Positions 22,401-32,429 of a stretch of DNA of 64,000 bases are shown one piece after another. Source of the DNA: Arenicola marina (lineage: Eukaryota > Annelida > Polychaeta > Arenicolidae); assembly GCA_964019135.1 (NCBI GenBank), contig OZ025249.1, positions 14,657,088 through 14,721,087 of the forward strand. Reading direction: 5' to 3'. Below the pieces are notes generated by a model that saw nothing but the letters and a program-made list of their open reading frames with translations, ran no database searches and was not told the DNA's origin. How positions within the stretch are numbered: position 1 is the first letter of the stretch; each line of letters begins with the position of its first letter. A program made the position numbers and the translations under genes.

Positions 22401-25400
22401 TTCCCTGTGGATGGGATGAGGGGCGATATACAGTTGTTATATTCCCTGTGGATGGGATGAGGGGCGGCCTACAGTTGTTATATTCCCTGTGGACGGGACG
22501 AGTCGCGGCCTACAGTTGTTATATTCACTGTGGACGGGACGAGGGGCGGCCTACAATTGTTATATTCCCTGTGGACGGGACGAGGGGCGGCCTACAGTTG
22601 TTATATTCCCTGTGGATGGGATGAGAAGCGATATACAGTTGGTAAATTTCCCTGTGGATAGGATGTGGGGCGGCCTACAGTTGTTATATTCCATGTGGAC
22701 TGGATGAGGGGCGGCCTACAGTTGTTATATTCCCTGTGCACGGGACGAGGGGCGGCCAACAGTTGTTATATTCCCCGTGGACTGGATGAGGGGTGGCCTA
22801 CAGTTGTTATATTCCATGTGGACGGGACGAGGGGCGGCCTACAGTTGTTCTATTTCCTGTGGACGGGATGTGGGGCGGCCTACAGTTGTTCTATTCCCTG
22901 TGGACGGGACGAGGGGCGGCCTACAGTTGTTATATTCCTTGCGGACGGGACGTGGGCGGCCTACAGTTGTTATATTCCGTGTGGACCGGACGTGGGGCGG
23001 CCTACAGGTGTTTTATTCCGTGTGAACGGGACGAGGGGCAGCCTACAGTTGTTATATTCCTTGCGGACGGGACGTGGGGCGGCCTACAGTTGTTATATTC
23101 CATGTGGACGGGACGTGGGGCGGCCTACAGTTGTTACATTCCTTGTGGACGGGACGTCGGGCGGCCTACAGTTGTTATATTCACTGTGGACGGGACGAGG
23201 GGCGGCCTACAGTTGTTATATTGCATGTGGACGGGACGAGGGGCGGCCTACAGTTGTTCCATTCCGTGTGGACGGGACGTGGGGCGGCCTACAGTTACTA
23301 TATTCCCTGTGGACGGGACGAGGGGCGGCCTACAGTTGTTATATTCACTGTGGACGGGACGTGGGGCGGCCTACAGTTGTTATATTCCTTGTGGACGGGA
23401 CGTGGGGCGGTCTACAGTAACTGTTGTTATATTCCTTCCGGACGGGACGTGGGGCGGCTGATAGGAAGGACATATTGCACTCCCAGTTATACATGTGATA
23501 GTATCCGTGCTCACGCTGACGCGGGACGAAAAAAAAAACAGCCCAGAATGTACCAATACCAATATATATAAACTGTTCCATCAGGTAACGTGGCCCGTGG
23601 TAAAAACACCAGCCAGACCGGACAGTGGGACATATTGTCCAGTAATAAGGCCGTCGATGGGGAGGTCATTGACGGTACACACAACGATCAGCGGGATGTC
23701 TGCGCTCACCCTGCCGCGGGGGACGGAAACCACGCCAAGTGGACCGTGGACCTCGGCGGCGACTACGTCATCCACAACGTCACGGTCTTCAACACCAACG
23801 CAGGCGGCGGTGAGTTATTTTGTGCCACAGGCACAGTAAATCAGTGGAGAGGGAGGACCAGTGGGGGGGGGGGGGGCCACAACGTATACTGTTCGTTGTG
23901 GGCCCCCCCCCCCCCCCATCCACCCCCCACCCCGGCCTCCCCCTCCACTAATTTACTGTGCCTGTGTTTTGTGCTGAAAGATTAGAGACGATATCATTAA
24001 TTCAGTCAAATTTCTCTTCGTAACTTGCTATTGTTCAAGGCGTCCGTCACTTTGAAATCGCCCTTCTGCTCGAACAGGCACATTTTAGGACTGACATTCC
24101 GAAAATATCGACCCACCCGGAATGGTTTAACGCGATGATCTTCCAGACACGTAATTAGAACACAAATATTTGAACTATTGCCAAATGCTTGTTATCTGAA
24201 CTGTTGTTGTATAATCCGCTCAGCAAAACAATCAAACAGAGGTGTGGATCCTCCCCACGATATCAGTTTCTTCGGAATGATATTTAAATTGTAAGCAGCT
24301 TTGTGTTAACATCCAAATAAAGAATTATTATTGACTAAATGTGTCTCGCAATTGGCTTCATATGCGTCGGGACGCCAAGAAGGCGTCAACATTAAGAAAA
24401 TGACCACATTGATATAGCCTTGTAATATATGAATTAGGCGGTTGAAACTGAAATCAAAGACGGTACAAATGTGCGTTCAATACAGCTTTCATCTCTCACA
24501 TATTTCCGCCAGATTTGCAAATGCAGTGACATGGCGTCTCACACCATAAATGCGCATGAAGTAAAAGGAAAAAGTATGGTCTAGTTCCCAAGGGTAAACA
24601 TTACTCATGATCGTATTTCGTTCAGTTGGACTCGCATGTGTGACATTTTAAGTAAAGTAGAAATTTACGTCGAATCCGTGTTCGGTTACATCAACTGGGT
24701 CTAGTCGGACTTGTTGCCCCAGTGTTCGCTTCAGTCTGTAAATTAACAAGGCACACGGCAACCCTCAAACACAAGACGTGTACAAGACGGCCGCAAACAA
24801 CAGTGTCATAGATTTATTTATGAAGCGGATAAACTATACAACTATATATACAACATATAGGCGATGACGATGAGGGACAGTAATGGACGCTAATCCGGTA
24901 GCCCCTAATTGGCTCCACAGGTCGATGAATTTTCTGATTTCGTCTCCAACTATTCCTTAACAAAAAATCTCTTCTCTTTCTCTCCCGCTTCCCCAACTCA
25001 CATAGACACCAACCAAAACTCTATACGCCCGAAAACTCACCCGCATTTTATTTGTCTTACTGTCCAGTGATATTTAAATGATATATTGCCTCTGTATTGT
25101 CTCTGTTTGATTGTATGATGGCAATTCAAATTTTTTAAAGCCGCCCGGAAAAAACAGAAATTTTGGAAATCAAGTCAAAATATATACCACACATGTATAT
25201 ATTTGTGTGTGTAGAAAACCGTATGTTTTGTTTTTGTTTGTCACTAGTTGTCACTGTACAACTCACAAGCATTGTCCAGTAATATCCCAATCGGTTTCTA
25301 ATAGAAAGCTCCGTGGGTTCCTCGTGTATTTTTATTATTATAAATAATCCTTGGTTGTACGTACTCATCGTCCAATTATAATATTGATACCAAATGACAA

Positions 25401-28400
25401 CGTCCATGTTTGCATATGAACACAAGACTGGAGTTCAGTCAACTGGGTGATTGTCGAAACGTTATTGTAAATGACCTACCACATTTCGACCAGGTGGGCG
25501 GTGGTTGGCTGGCTTTGATGTACTTGTGGTGGACGGATCATCCGAGTCCCACACATGTGGTCACTACACAGGAACCGTACCTGATGCCTCCCCGAGTAAC
25601 GCCTGGAGAGGTACAGCCAACATCAGATGTGACACACATCTGGTCGGCAGATACGTCATCATTGAGAAGACTGGCAGCGATAGACCTGATCTAATGACGC
25701 TGTGTGAAGTTGTAGTCACCGGACATGAGTACCACAGTAAGTATCCTACCTTTATACTTTCCCTTTAATCAGCCTGTTTAAGTCACGTCTTGATTTCTAT
25801 TATGTGTATTTTCATTCAGTAAATATAAGGTTTTATAAACAATTGCCATATTACTGATGCACACGAAGCAGAAAGATGATCACACAAACTTACGCGTGCA
25901 TTAGGATATTTTGTTTGTTGCAAAGTCAAAGTATTACCATAACATTGCACAGGGTGTGATGAGTGTCTCGAGGACTGTTCTCTTGTCCTTGTGTGCCACA
26001 GGTTGTGATCAGTGTCTCGAGGACTGTTCTCTTGTCCTTGTGTTCCACAGGTTGTGATCAGTGTCTCCAGGACTGTTCTCTTGTCGTTGTGTTTCACAGT
26101 TTGCAGTGAGTGTCATGACTGTTCGGCGGTCATTGGATGTCGCTCCTGTCTTGCTCCTGGAGTAAAGAGGCCGCAGTGCACGGCAGGTAAACTTCATTTC
26201 GCTACTACAAAATTTGCTCGCCAGCAATTCTTCCACTGAAATAGTTAACAGCTTTGGGAATGATATATTACGATATTGCTACGTAAATACAAGTACAATG
26301 TGTAAAAGTAAAATCCTGACATGTTCAAACACATTTTTGGTTCACGTTACAGCGTGTGACGTCGGGACGTACGGCCTGAACTGTAACGAGAGCTGCAGTG
26401 CACATTGTGGCGACCCCTCCAGCTGTTCACCCAGTGACGGGTCGTGTTCCGGCGGGTGTCAGCAATGGTACACGGGAACCAACTGCGGCGTCTTCATAGG
26501 TACGTATGGCTGCGGCGATCCTTCCACAGTACCACCACACTACTATGTTCATGGCTAACCTGGCAACCAACCAATCATTTAAAATCTTGTACACAAGTAT
26601 TCTCTGACATATCCCTCCGGTAGGCTTCATGGAATGGTCATTAATACGATTAGGTACGATCTGCCCCCCACTCCCTCCATCCCCTCCACTTAACATGTAC
26701 TAACGTTGACAGTAGTAAAATAATTGTGACCCATACAAAAGACCTTTTCAATAATTGCTCTGTGCTAATAATCCCTTATATTACAACCGGATATGGGTTA
26801 ATACATACAGCCAGCGATGAAGGACTTTTGTAAATATATTCTTATTGCTCTCGATCTGGTTATGATTGTCTCACATGTTGCACACCTGATTCCCCAGGTG
26901 TGTATCTTGTAAGGGCCGGTCTACAAACCATAGTGCGGGATTGCGTCTCAATCGCAAACTTATTTTTTGGTGGCTCCTGTGCTAGCGACCTTCTTGGTCT
27001 TCATGGGACTCCCCAGAGTGAGAATTTATCTTGGTTTTCATTTCATGCTTGTATTGGTTCTTGCTCAAATAAATTATATTGAAACTGAATCTTTTGATGA
27101 AACTATCGCATTTGGACATGAAGATATCAACATGAATTTGCTTCTTTGCATGGTTAAGGCCAACTTAACCCCATCAGTGGTCGATATATTGAGCATTGAG
27201 TTAATATTAGCAGCTCTGTATCCGATACTCTACGGGGCTGTTCAATAACCTTGATGTGTGACATCGCAGATACCTTGCAAACTTTGGGCTGGAACGTTGA
27301 CTTGGCGTGCATGTTTTGTTATTTTGAGAGGTAACTAAGCCGTATCGTTCATGCGTTTTAGGTTATCGTTCTTATGCGAAATGGATACGTAAATCCGCAG
27401 CGCTGTTTGACATATGCTAGTGTGATATCTCGGCCCAGGCCCGGTGGATGAAAGACACCAAGCGCCTCGGGCCAAATGGGAAGTTCCCTTTGGCCTAACG
27501 TGTAAGGTGTTCGCTCGGGATGCGAAGGGTCGCCGGTTCAAATCCCGCCACTGCGGGTAGAGCTTTTCGGCGTCCATTCGGGCCTGGGACCAGAAATACT
27601 ACATTTGGTGCCGATGGAGACGAACCTGGGTTGTCGGAACCACCCGGAGCCACAGGATATGGCCAGCGTCCGGTTTGACGACGTGGCGCATGGTGGCGGT
27701 CACTGCGAGGTCGCAGGCGATTGGGGAAAGGGTGGAGTGTGATATCTCGGCCCAGGCCCAGTGGATGAAAGACACCAAGCGCCTCGGGCCAAATGAGAAT
27801 TTCCCTTTGGCCTAACGTGTAAGGTGTTCGCTCGGGATGCGGAAGGTCGCCGGTTCGAAACCCGCCTCTGCGGGTAGAACTTTCGGCGTCCATTCGGGCC
27901 TGGGACCAGAAATACTACATTTGGTGCCGTGACCAGGATATGGCCAGCGTCTGGTTTGACGGCGTGGCGCATGGTGGCGGTCACTGCGAGGTCGCAGGCG
28001 ATTGGGGAAGTTCCCTTTGGCCTAACGTGTAAGGTGTTCGCTCGGGATGCGGAAGGTCGCCGGTTCGAAACCCGCCTCTGCGGGTAGAACTTTCGGCGTC
28101 CATTCGGGCCTGGGACCAGAAATACTACATTTGGTGCCGATGGAGACGAGCCTGGGTTGTCGGAACCACCCGGAGCCACATGATAAGGCCAGCGTCCGGT
28201 TTGACGGCGTGGCGCATGGTGGCGGTTACTGCGAGGTCGCAGTCCATTGGGGAAAGGGTGGAGTGTGATATCTCGGCCCAGGCCCGGTGGATGAAAGACA
28301 CCAAGCGCCTCGGGCCAAATGGGAAGTTCCCTTTGGCCTAACGTGTAAGGTGTTCGCTCGGGATGCGAAGGGTCGCCGGTTCAAATCCCGCCACTGCGGG

Positions 28401-29332
28401 TAGAACTTTCGGCGTCCATTCGGGCCTGGGACCAGAAATACTACACTTGCTCGCTTATCCCGTTACTCACGCGAGTCTGCAGCTCGTTTCACACCGATAA
28501 TAATACAAGGAACACCGTAGGTGGAGATACTTGGCCGATTGATTTGACGTGCGGTCAAGGCTTAAACATTCGCCTTGACCGCCTAAAACTCCAACTTAAC
28601 GTAAGGTGGGGCGGCTACCACCGCCCAACACAAAATACACAAAATGGATTAACAGAATACGATAAAAGCAGTTTGCAAACAAACAGACATTACAAGATAC
28701 TTAACAAGTACAACTATCTTAAAAATGGAAGATGGGTGGGCTTCGCGTGAAAAAATCCGCTCTTCTTCTTACAGTTTACTGCCTGAATGACGCTATCCGC
28801 TATCCAAACAATTAACGCACGGGGCCTGTAGTATTTCTGTACCCAGGCCCGAATGGACGCCGAAAGTTCTACCCGCCTGGCGGGTTTCGAACCGGCGACC
28901 TTCCGCATCCCGAGCGAACACCTTACACGTTAGGCCAAAGGGAACTTCCCATTTGGCCCGAGGTGCTTGGTGTCTTTCATCCACCGGGCCTGGGCCGAGA
29001 TATCACAGGCCTGCTGTATGCTTCGAAAAAGACGCCCCCCCCCCCCCCCCCTCCTCCACCGCTCAGACACAAATCTCACACATGCACATACCTTGCAGTA
29101 CAAATCTGTATATTAATGACATAGAGAGGCAATATGGTTCTTCGTCGACAGCATAAATGTCCTTATGTGTTTAATCCGTAAGTATCGATTTAGACTAGCG
29201 AAGTACAGAAAAGTTGGATTCCATTCTCGCGAAAGTAAATAAATACAAATTTATTGGATACAATACCAGCAAAATGTGTAACAATAACAGTGGTCGGTAG
29301 TCAAGACTGAATAACGTACATCTGTGCCACTG
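16418..29332 (+). CDS. Receptor gene A: signal peptide, EGF-like, FTP lectin, Cys-rich and EGF modules (3' part missing in gap)
   Basis: Six exons are supported: 16418-16496, 20891-21043, 23585-23809, 25494-25736, 26100-26186 and 26353-26499. Every intron is phase 1 with GT-AG ends, so modules could be shuffled freely. The product is a secreted or membrane lectin-type protein: the leader, a Cys-rich EGF-like module, a fucolectin (FTP) domain that in this family binds glycans, then two Cys-rich/EGF modules. By comparison with gene B, an FN3 exon and a membrane exon should follow, but intron 6 runs into the assembly gap about 24 bases before the expected FN3 acceptor. The model therefore ends incomplete. 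Ligand and signalling are unknown. The architecture resembles molluscan multiple-EGF/FTP receptors. Confidence 0.85.
16497..20890 (+). other. Gene A intron 1
   Basis: 4394 bp from GTGGGT to TTCGTAG. It holds a (TA)n run near 16583-16606, a possible reverse SINE scrap at 16810-16880 and the 26-bp minisatellite. No further exon is recognised in 16900-17990. Confidence 0.8.
18002..20672. repeat. 26-bp minisatellite, about 100 copies
   Basis: The core CCACGTCGACAGCCAGTGAC repeats every 26 bases for about 2.67 kb. Variants differ at fixed places (GTCGAC/GTCTAC, ACACGACACC/ACATGACACC/ACAGGACAGC) and recur in blocks. ATG-bearing units are spaced by multiples of 26 (130, 182, 208, 364, 416), which indicates a higher-order pattern from unequal exchange. 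Units at the right edge (20280-20672) are the most diverged. 26 is not a multiple of 3 and the minus strand has no stop in any frame of the unit, so long minus-strand ORFs (up to 391 codons) are by-products and not genes. Confidence 0.97.
20891..21043 (+). CDS. Gene A exon 2: Cys-rich EGF-like module
   Basis: 153 nt, phase 1 to 1, acceptor TTCGTAG, donor G|GTAACC. It codes for ACLFGKTSDCEFQCHCAGG followed by ATCDPDTGVCLEECAQD and an SGEACQIG end, with the C.C.C.GxC spacing of a laminin/MEGF-type EGF module. Gene B exon 2 (53332-53484) has the same length and differs at about six of 51 residues. Confidence 0.9.
   Translation, partial: APVCSGRLRTVSSSATVPVAPPVIRTRESVWKSVLRTVPVCSPGAEKPVR
21192..21983. 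mobile_element. hAT-like foldback MITE, 792 bp
   Basis: The element is almost entirely one inverted repeat: left arm 21192 to about 21577 and right arm about 21605 to 21983 mirror each other with few mismatches. Ends are CACGGGCACTCGG / CCGAGTGCCCGTG. An 8-bp duplication CTCACTTG flanks it (21184-21191, 21984-21991), the size typical of hAT transposons. It has no coding capacity. The two arms have diverged slightly, so it is not brand new. Confidence 0.9.
22256..23458. repeat. 41-bp minisatellite, about 29 copies
   Basis: Core GGCGGCCTACAGTTGTTATA, then TTCCCTGTGGACGGGACGAG, repeated every 41 bases. Units vary by point changes and small indels. The plus strand is open through many units in all three frames (41 leaves remainder 2 on division by 3), which explains ORFs of up to 251 codons. 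They are not genes. Confidence 0.97.
23585..23809 (+). CDS. Gene A exon 3: FTP lectin domain, first half
   Basis: 225 nt, phase 1 to 1, acceptor CATCAG, donor G|GTGAGT. It codes NVARGKNTSQTG..., KAVDGEVID, VCAHPAAGDGNHAKWTVDLG and YVIHNVTVFNT. This N-A-GK, AVDG, C-HP, W-VDLG, Y-I-V-VFN series is the fucolectin tachylectin-4/pentraxin-1 (FTP) signature. Gene B exon 3 has the same length. Confidence 0.92.
23810..25493 (+). other. Gene A intron 3
   Basis: 1684 bp. 23830-23960 is an imperfect inverted repeat (GCCACAGGCACAGTAAAT / ATTTACTGTGCCTGTG) around poly-G and poly-C runs. I see no exon in the rest. Confidence 0.8.
25494..25736 (+). CDS. Gene A exon 4: FTP lectin domain, second half
   Basis: 243 nt, phase 1 to 1, acceptor GACCAG, donor A|GTAAGT. 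It codes GRWLAGFDVLVVDGSSE, HTCGHYTGTV, NIRCDTHLVGRYVIIEKTG and LMTLCEVVVTGHE. The C-x-C spacing, G-RYVIIEK and LCEVVV end close the FTP beta-sandwich. Gene B exon 4 is one codon shorter (no Thr in VVVTG). Confidence 0.92.
25953..26099. repeat. 49-bp repeat made of the exon 5 splice acceptor (3 copies)
   Basis: Units start at 25953, 26002 and 26051, exactly 49 bases apart, and the next step is the real exon 5 start at 26100. Each holds a copy of the exon start (TGTGATCAGTGTCTC..GACTGTTC) plus a pyrimidine tract and CACAG. All three older units keep a usable-looking CACAG acceptor, but splicing to any of them runs into TGA shortly after, because 49 shifts the frame. Confidence 0.9.
26100..26186 (+). 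CDS. Gene A exon 5: short Cys-rich module
   Basis: 87 nt, phase 1 to 1, acceptor TTTCACAG, donor G|GTAAAC. It codes CSECHDCSAVIGCRSCLAPG, then VKRPQCTAG: six cysteines in 29 codons. Gene B exon 5 is the same length (CDECQDCSQVIGCRSC). The last of four tandem acceptors is chosen because only it keeps the frame. Confidence 0.85.
26353..26499 (+). CDS. Gene A exon 6: EGF-like module
   Basis: 147 nt, phase 1 to 1, acceptor GTTACAG, donor G|GTACGT. It codes ACDVGTYGLNCNESCSAHCG, then CSPSDGSCSGGCQQW and GTNCGVFIG: a MEGF/laminin-type EGF repeat (YG.NC..C...C). Gene B exon 6 is two codons longer (CGTGDP for CGDP). Confidence 0.92.
27421..28445 (+). repeat. Cluster of third SINE family, four head-to-tail copies
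   Basis: Units begin TGTGATATCTCGGCCCAGGC at 27421, 27738 and 28266. A partial unit starts at about 28006. Each carries a near A-box TGGCCTAACGTGTAAGG and a B-box GGTTCGAAACCC or GGTTCAAATCCC. The full unit is about 317 bp; unit 2 lacks an internal block and unit 4 is cut at ACCAGAAATACTACA. Near-identity between copies points to local tandem duplication. Confidence 0.85.
28446..28827. other. Spacer between SINE clusters
   Basis: About 380 bp inside gene A intron 6 that is absent from gene B. I see no exon or known repeat in it. Confidence 0.5.
28828..29006 (-). repeat. Third SINE family, inverted copy
   Basis: Reverse complement of the 28266-28445 unit, with B-box GGTTCGAAACCC on the minus strand and the same GATATCTCGGCCCAGGCCC start. 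Together with the cluster it forms an inverted-repeat pair. A poly-C run follows at about 29035-29051. Confidence 0.85.
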
Positions 29333-29532
29333 NNNNNNNNNNNNNNNNNNNNNNNNNNNNNNNNNNNNNNNNNNNNNNNNNNNNNNNNNNNNNNNNNNNN
29401 NNNNNNNNNNNNNNNNNNNNNNNNNNNNNNNNNNNNNNNNNNNNNNNNNNNNNNNNNNNNNNNNNNNNNNNNNNNNNNNNNNNNNNNNNNNNNNNNNNNN
29501 NNNNNNNNNNNNNNNNNNNNNNNNNNNNNNNN
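29333..29532. other. Assembly gap (200 N)
   Basis: Exactly 200 Ns, probably a fixed-size placeholder. The expected gene A FN3 exon is 327 nt in gene B and would start about 24 bases inside, so it cannot fit. Confidence 0.98.
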
Positions 29533-29544
29533 GAATCGAACCCC

Positions 29545-30720
29545 GGTCGCAAGAATGGGAATCTTGCATGATACACTCTTTACGAAGACATATAAATGGG
29601 AATGTTGTCCTGCACAATCATTTTGCACACTGGGATTTGGCCACTTTTGAGCTGGCCTATCACATAGATAGAGAATACAGGCGTCTGCTCCGGTGAAAGA
29701 GCAAAACAAGGCAGACAAAAACGCATTGTTTCAGCATGACTCACGTATGACTCACGCCTACCATTTACTACAATAATCCATTTCGTGACTTCGAACTGGA
29801 AGAAGCTGACCGTTGGCCGCAAATTATGTCCACTTCAGACATTAAATATCTGCAGGCAGCATAACAGAGAAGCGCTGGTGGGACCGCTAGCGCAGTGGCG
29901 CCACCAAGTTTAGACCAAACTTTAGAACATGCGCTAAGCTTACAATGCGTGGCAAACCGGCCCTGATTGTGAACATTGGAACTTCTTCTCAGCTTATATA
30001 ACTTTCGCCATTCTACATGGATACCAAAACTGATGCCAATAGTGCGATCGAAGCCTTTGTTGCCAAGACACCCAGACGATTTGCCTTCCTCTTCAATCCT
30101 GTTTTTTAATTCATCTGCCGCAGGTGCGTTCAGATGCTCCATGCGCCCCGGATATCAGACCAGGAATGTCAGAAGCCTAGTGATTCTCTAGCACGGAGCA
30201 AGGGTCATATTCCAAACATATATAAATAAACATAGTGGTTTCTTTTGCCTCGAGCTAGCTGGCAGTCTGTCTGAAATAAGTAAAATGGTAGAGACCCCTC
30301 TCAAAGTACGGGGGTAGTAGCTTAGGCACGAACCGGATAGACACCACAACCCAGAACCATTCCAAATATGTCAATTACATGTTTATATCGTTTTAGTTTA
30401 ATGCAAAACCTGCACAAGTTCATTTCGGTATACATTGGCGGAAATTCACAAACAGTTTTGAATTAATGTCGACAGGACATGAAACAAAAGAATAATAGTC
30501 CTGTAATGCACAACACCAACCCAACCAAAAACTGTATACATATACGCCTTCAATGAAAACAATATCTTCGACCGACAGTCAGTTGGAATGGCTTCACGCA
30601 ACGATGCTATAGGACAAATATGTGCACATATATACACTGTTCAAGTTACCACTTCATGTTAACGAAACTATTTATGATGCTGTAACCGAGACACTTTCTG
30701 GTAGTTATTCGAATGCGGAA
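29545..30720. repeat. Duplication unit III (copy of about 2850-4130)
   Basis: It matches unit I from CTCTTTACGAAGACAT through the CCAAT/TATA-like block, GCGCCCCGGATATCAGACCA and AGAACCATTCCAAATATG to AACCGAGACACTTTCTGG. In units I and II this is far-upstream flank of a minus-strand exon 1 lying to the left. By that logic another paralogue's first exon should be in or beyond the gap. The plus-strand first-exon candidate of unit I is broken here. Confidence 0.8.
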
Positions 30721-32260
30721 CCCAGAAAAAAGTACGACACTACACATTTTATCTAATGGTCTAAGAATTTAATAACATTTTACACATATCAAATGAAGCT
30801 TTGTAATTCACACATTGTGGCGGCCTTAAGACAATGGCAACTGTAAAGGTTAAATTCAATTAACAACGGTAGCACTTTTATTCAGAAGCACACCCACTGG
30901 GGACGATTGATATACCTGATATTTCTAATCATAAATCTTTTCATCTCTTGTGACGCACTCACTTCGACGTACACAGCTTCAAACCAGATATCAGATACTA
31001 GTGTTGATGCTTATAAAAAGATCGACTGCTGCTGTCTCTCTTTCTTCAACGGATTTAATATATACAAGATTGTGAACCAATGGTCAATCTTTGATTTTAT
31101 TTAGCGATGCCATCAGAAGAATGTGTTTTCAAACCTGCACATCGAAGTTATGACATATTGAATACCATTTATGTTGCTCGCTACGAATTCGTTATGATAA
31201 GCTGGCTCGCCCGCAGCTTGTTTCCTGGCAAGAAAACAGAACACAATGTATGGAATTGGAAAGGGCAAATATATTTGCCGAGTGAGAAAGACACTACATG
31301 ACAAGCAAATTGTCAAATTAATTCAATAAATGTGGCGGAACACTTCGCCACTAACTGGCGGATCACTGCGCCAGTAATTGGCGGAACGCATCGCCAATAA
31401 ACGTGAATAGACCAGGTGACCCTATTATGGGTTGGCGTAACCAATTGACACGTATTGTATGAAGGCGGAACACATCGCCATGTACTAGGTGGCACACATC
31501 GGCATGTACGTATGCCAAATACATTATCCAAATATATATTGATTGATCACCTTATAATTGGTAAGTGGATAGGCTGACAATACGTGGTAAATTTCGCACG
31601 TTTAAGTAAAAGCGAAATTAAAAATGAATTAGGACCACTCAAAATTAATGTGTTGGCCTAAAATTGACATATCATTTTTAGTCAGCTTGAGTTACCACGT
31701 ACTAAATTTTTAATTGAGCTGATTACTCTGATCGTTTAGCCAGGAAAGATCAGGGAACATCCGCCATGCTCACAAATATATCAATAACATTCATTAGGTT
31801 TCCAATTTAAATACCTTGGTACATATATCATTGGAATTTATTCCGAATCGCAATCCCTCAGTGGAGTAATCAAAAAGAATTGTCGAAAACTTACATTAAA
31901 ATAACACATTTCAAGATTTATACTTGGTCTGGAGATTCAATAATATTGATTAAAACTTCGTATGGTCGCTTTCATGCTAGCCACTGGAATTCTCATTTGT
32001 AATGTAGCTTTCTATTTCGTTAAAAAAGGGGGGGGGGGCGTATCTAACGTATGATAACGTTTACAAATGAGGTTCAGAAAAACTAGGAACCCTGGTCATC
32101 CATTTTCTAAAATATTAAGTTATCTGTTAATCAAATAATTCTACGTCAGTTTATTACGAAAGTTCATAAATGGAAGAGTTGTATGGTATAAATCATACTA
32201 TACTTATCAATTTAAGAATTCCTTGCGTAGTGATAAAAGCTGAAATTCAAGCAAAACGTA
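30721..32260. other. DNA between unit III and the gene B 3' end
   Basis: AT-rich with no recognised gene. It holds the short hairpin cluster at 31331-31510 and a poly-G run near 32026-32038. Small ORFs (for example 31107-31301) have no family motif. Confidence 0.5.
31331..31510. repeat. Cluster of small GGCG...CGCC hairpins
   Basis: TGGCGGAACACTTCGCCA, TGGCGGATCACTGCGCCA, TGGCGGAACGCATCGCCA, then GGCGGAACACATCGCCA and a decayed GTGGCACACATCGGCA. Each has complementary 5-bp stems TGGCG/CGCCA. Confidence 0.75.
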
Positions 32261-32429
32261 TCATCGGAGGCGGTGGAGAGGAGGAGGTAACCTCGTCAGC
32301 ATCTGTTGTCCGAATGTCCGACTGAGTAGAACTTCTTGCCGCCAGCCATCAGCCGGTCTCTCATTGGTTGACAGTAAACAGCGGGTTGCTAGAAGCGTCA
32401 ACATGGAAGAGTCCATTCTTGTTTCTGTA
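32261..32429 (-). CDS. Gene B tentative last exon: cytoplasmic tail
   Basis: An acceptor-like tract CCCCCCTCCAG ends at 32430. Reading on from the phase-2 end of the membrane exon stays open for about 56 codons (STETRMDSSMLTLL ... TFGQQMLTRLPPPLHRLR) to a TGA at 32261. The phase agrees, the pyrimidine tract is good and the next paralogue's flank starts by 30720, so a last exon must lie about here. There is no homologue to confirm it. An alternative acceptor a few bases upstream gives a shorter tail. Confidence 0.3.

Larger units (their letters stand above)
21044..23584 (+). other. Gene A intron 2
   Basis: 2541 bp that contain the foldback MITE (21192-21983) and the 41-bp minisatellite (22256-23458). 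No exon is recognised inside. Ends are GTAACC and CCATCAG. Confidence 0.85.
26500..29332 (+). other. Gene A intron 6, start, homologous to gene B intron 6
   Basis: 26500-27420 is the reverse-oriented counterpart of 35150-36522, with long shared stretches in non-coding DNA (for example GTCTACAAACCATAGTGC and CGTTCTTATGCGAAATGGAT). After the SINE cluster (27421-29006), homology resumes at about 29170 and matches 34972-35130 up to the gap. It ends about 24 bases before where gene B has the FN3 exon acceptor. Confidence 0.85.

Noticed and set aside
22251-23571. Plus-strand ORFs of 165-251 codons with YSLWTGRG/AAYSCYIP repeats
   Set aside because: Translations of the 41-bp minisatellite inside a supported intron.
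26900-27248. ORFs conserved between 26900-27248 and 35435-35714
   Set aside because: The similarity reflects duplicated intron DNA. Indels shift the frame between the copies and no codon-like substitution pattern is apparent.
29195-29718. ORFs spanning the N gap
   Set aside because: They are open only because the unknown bases contain no stops.
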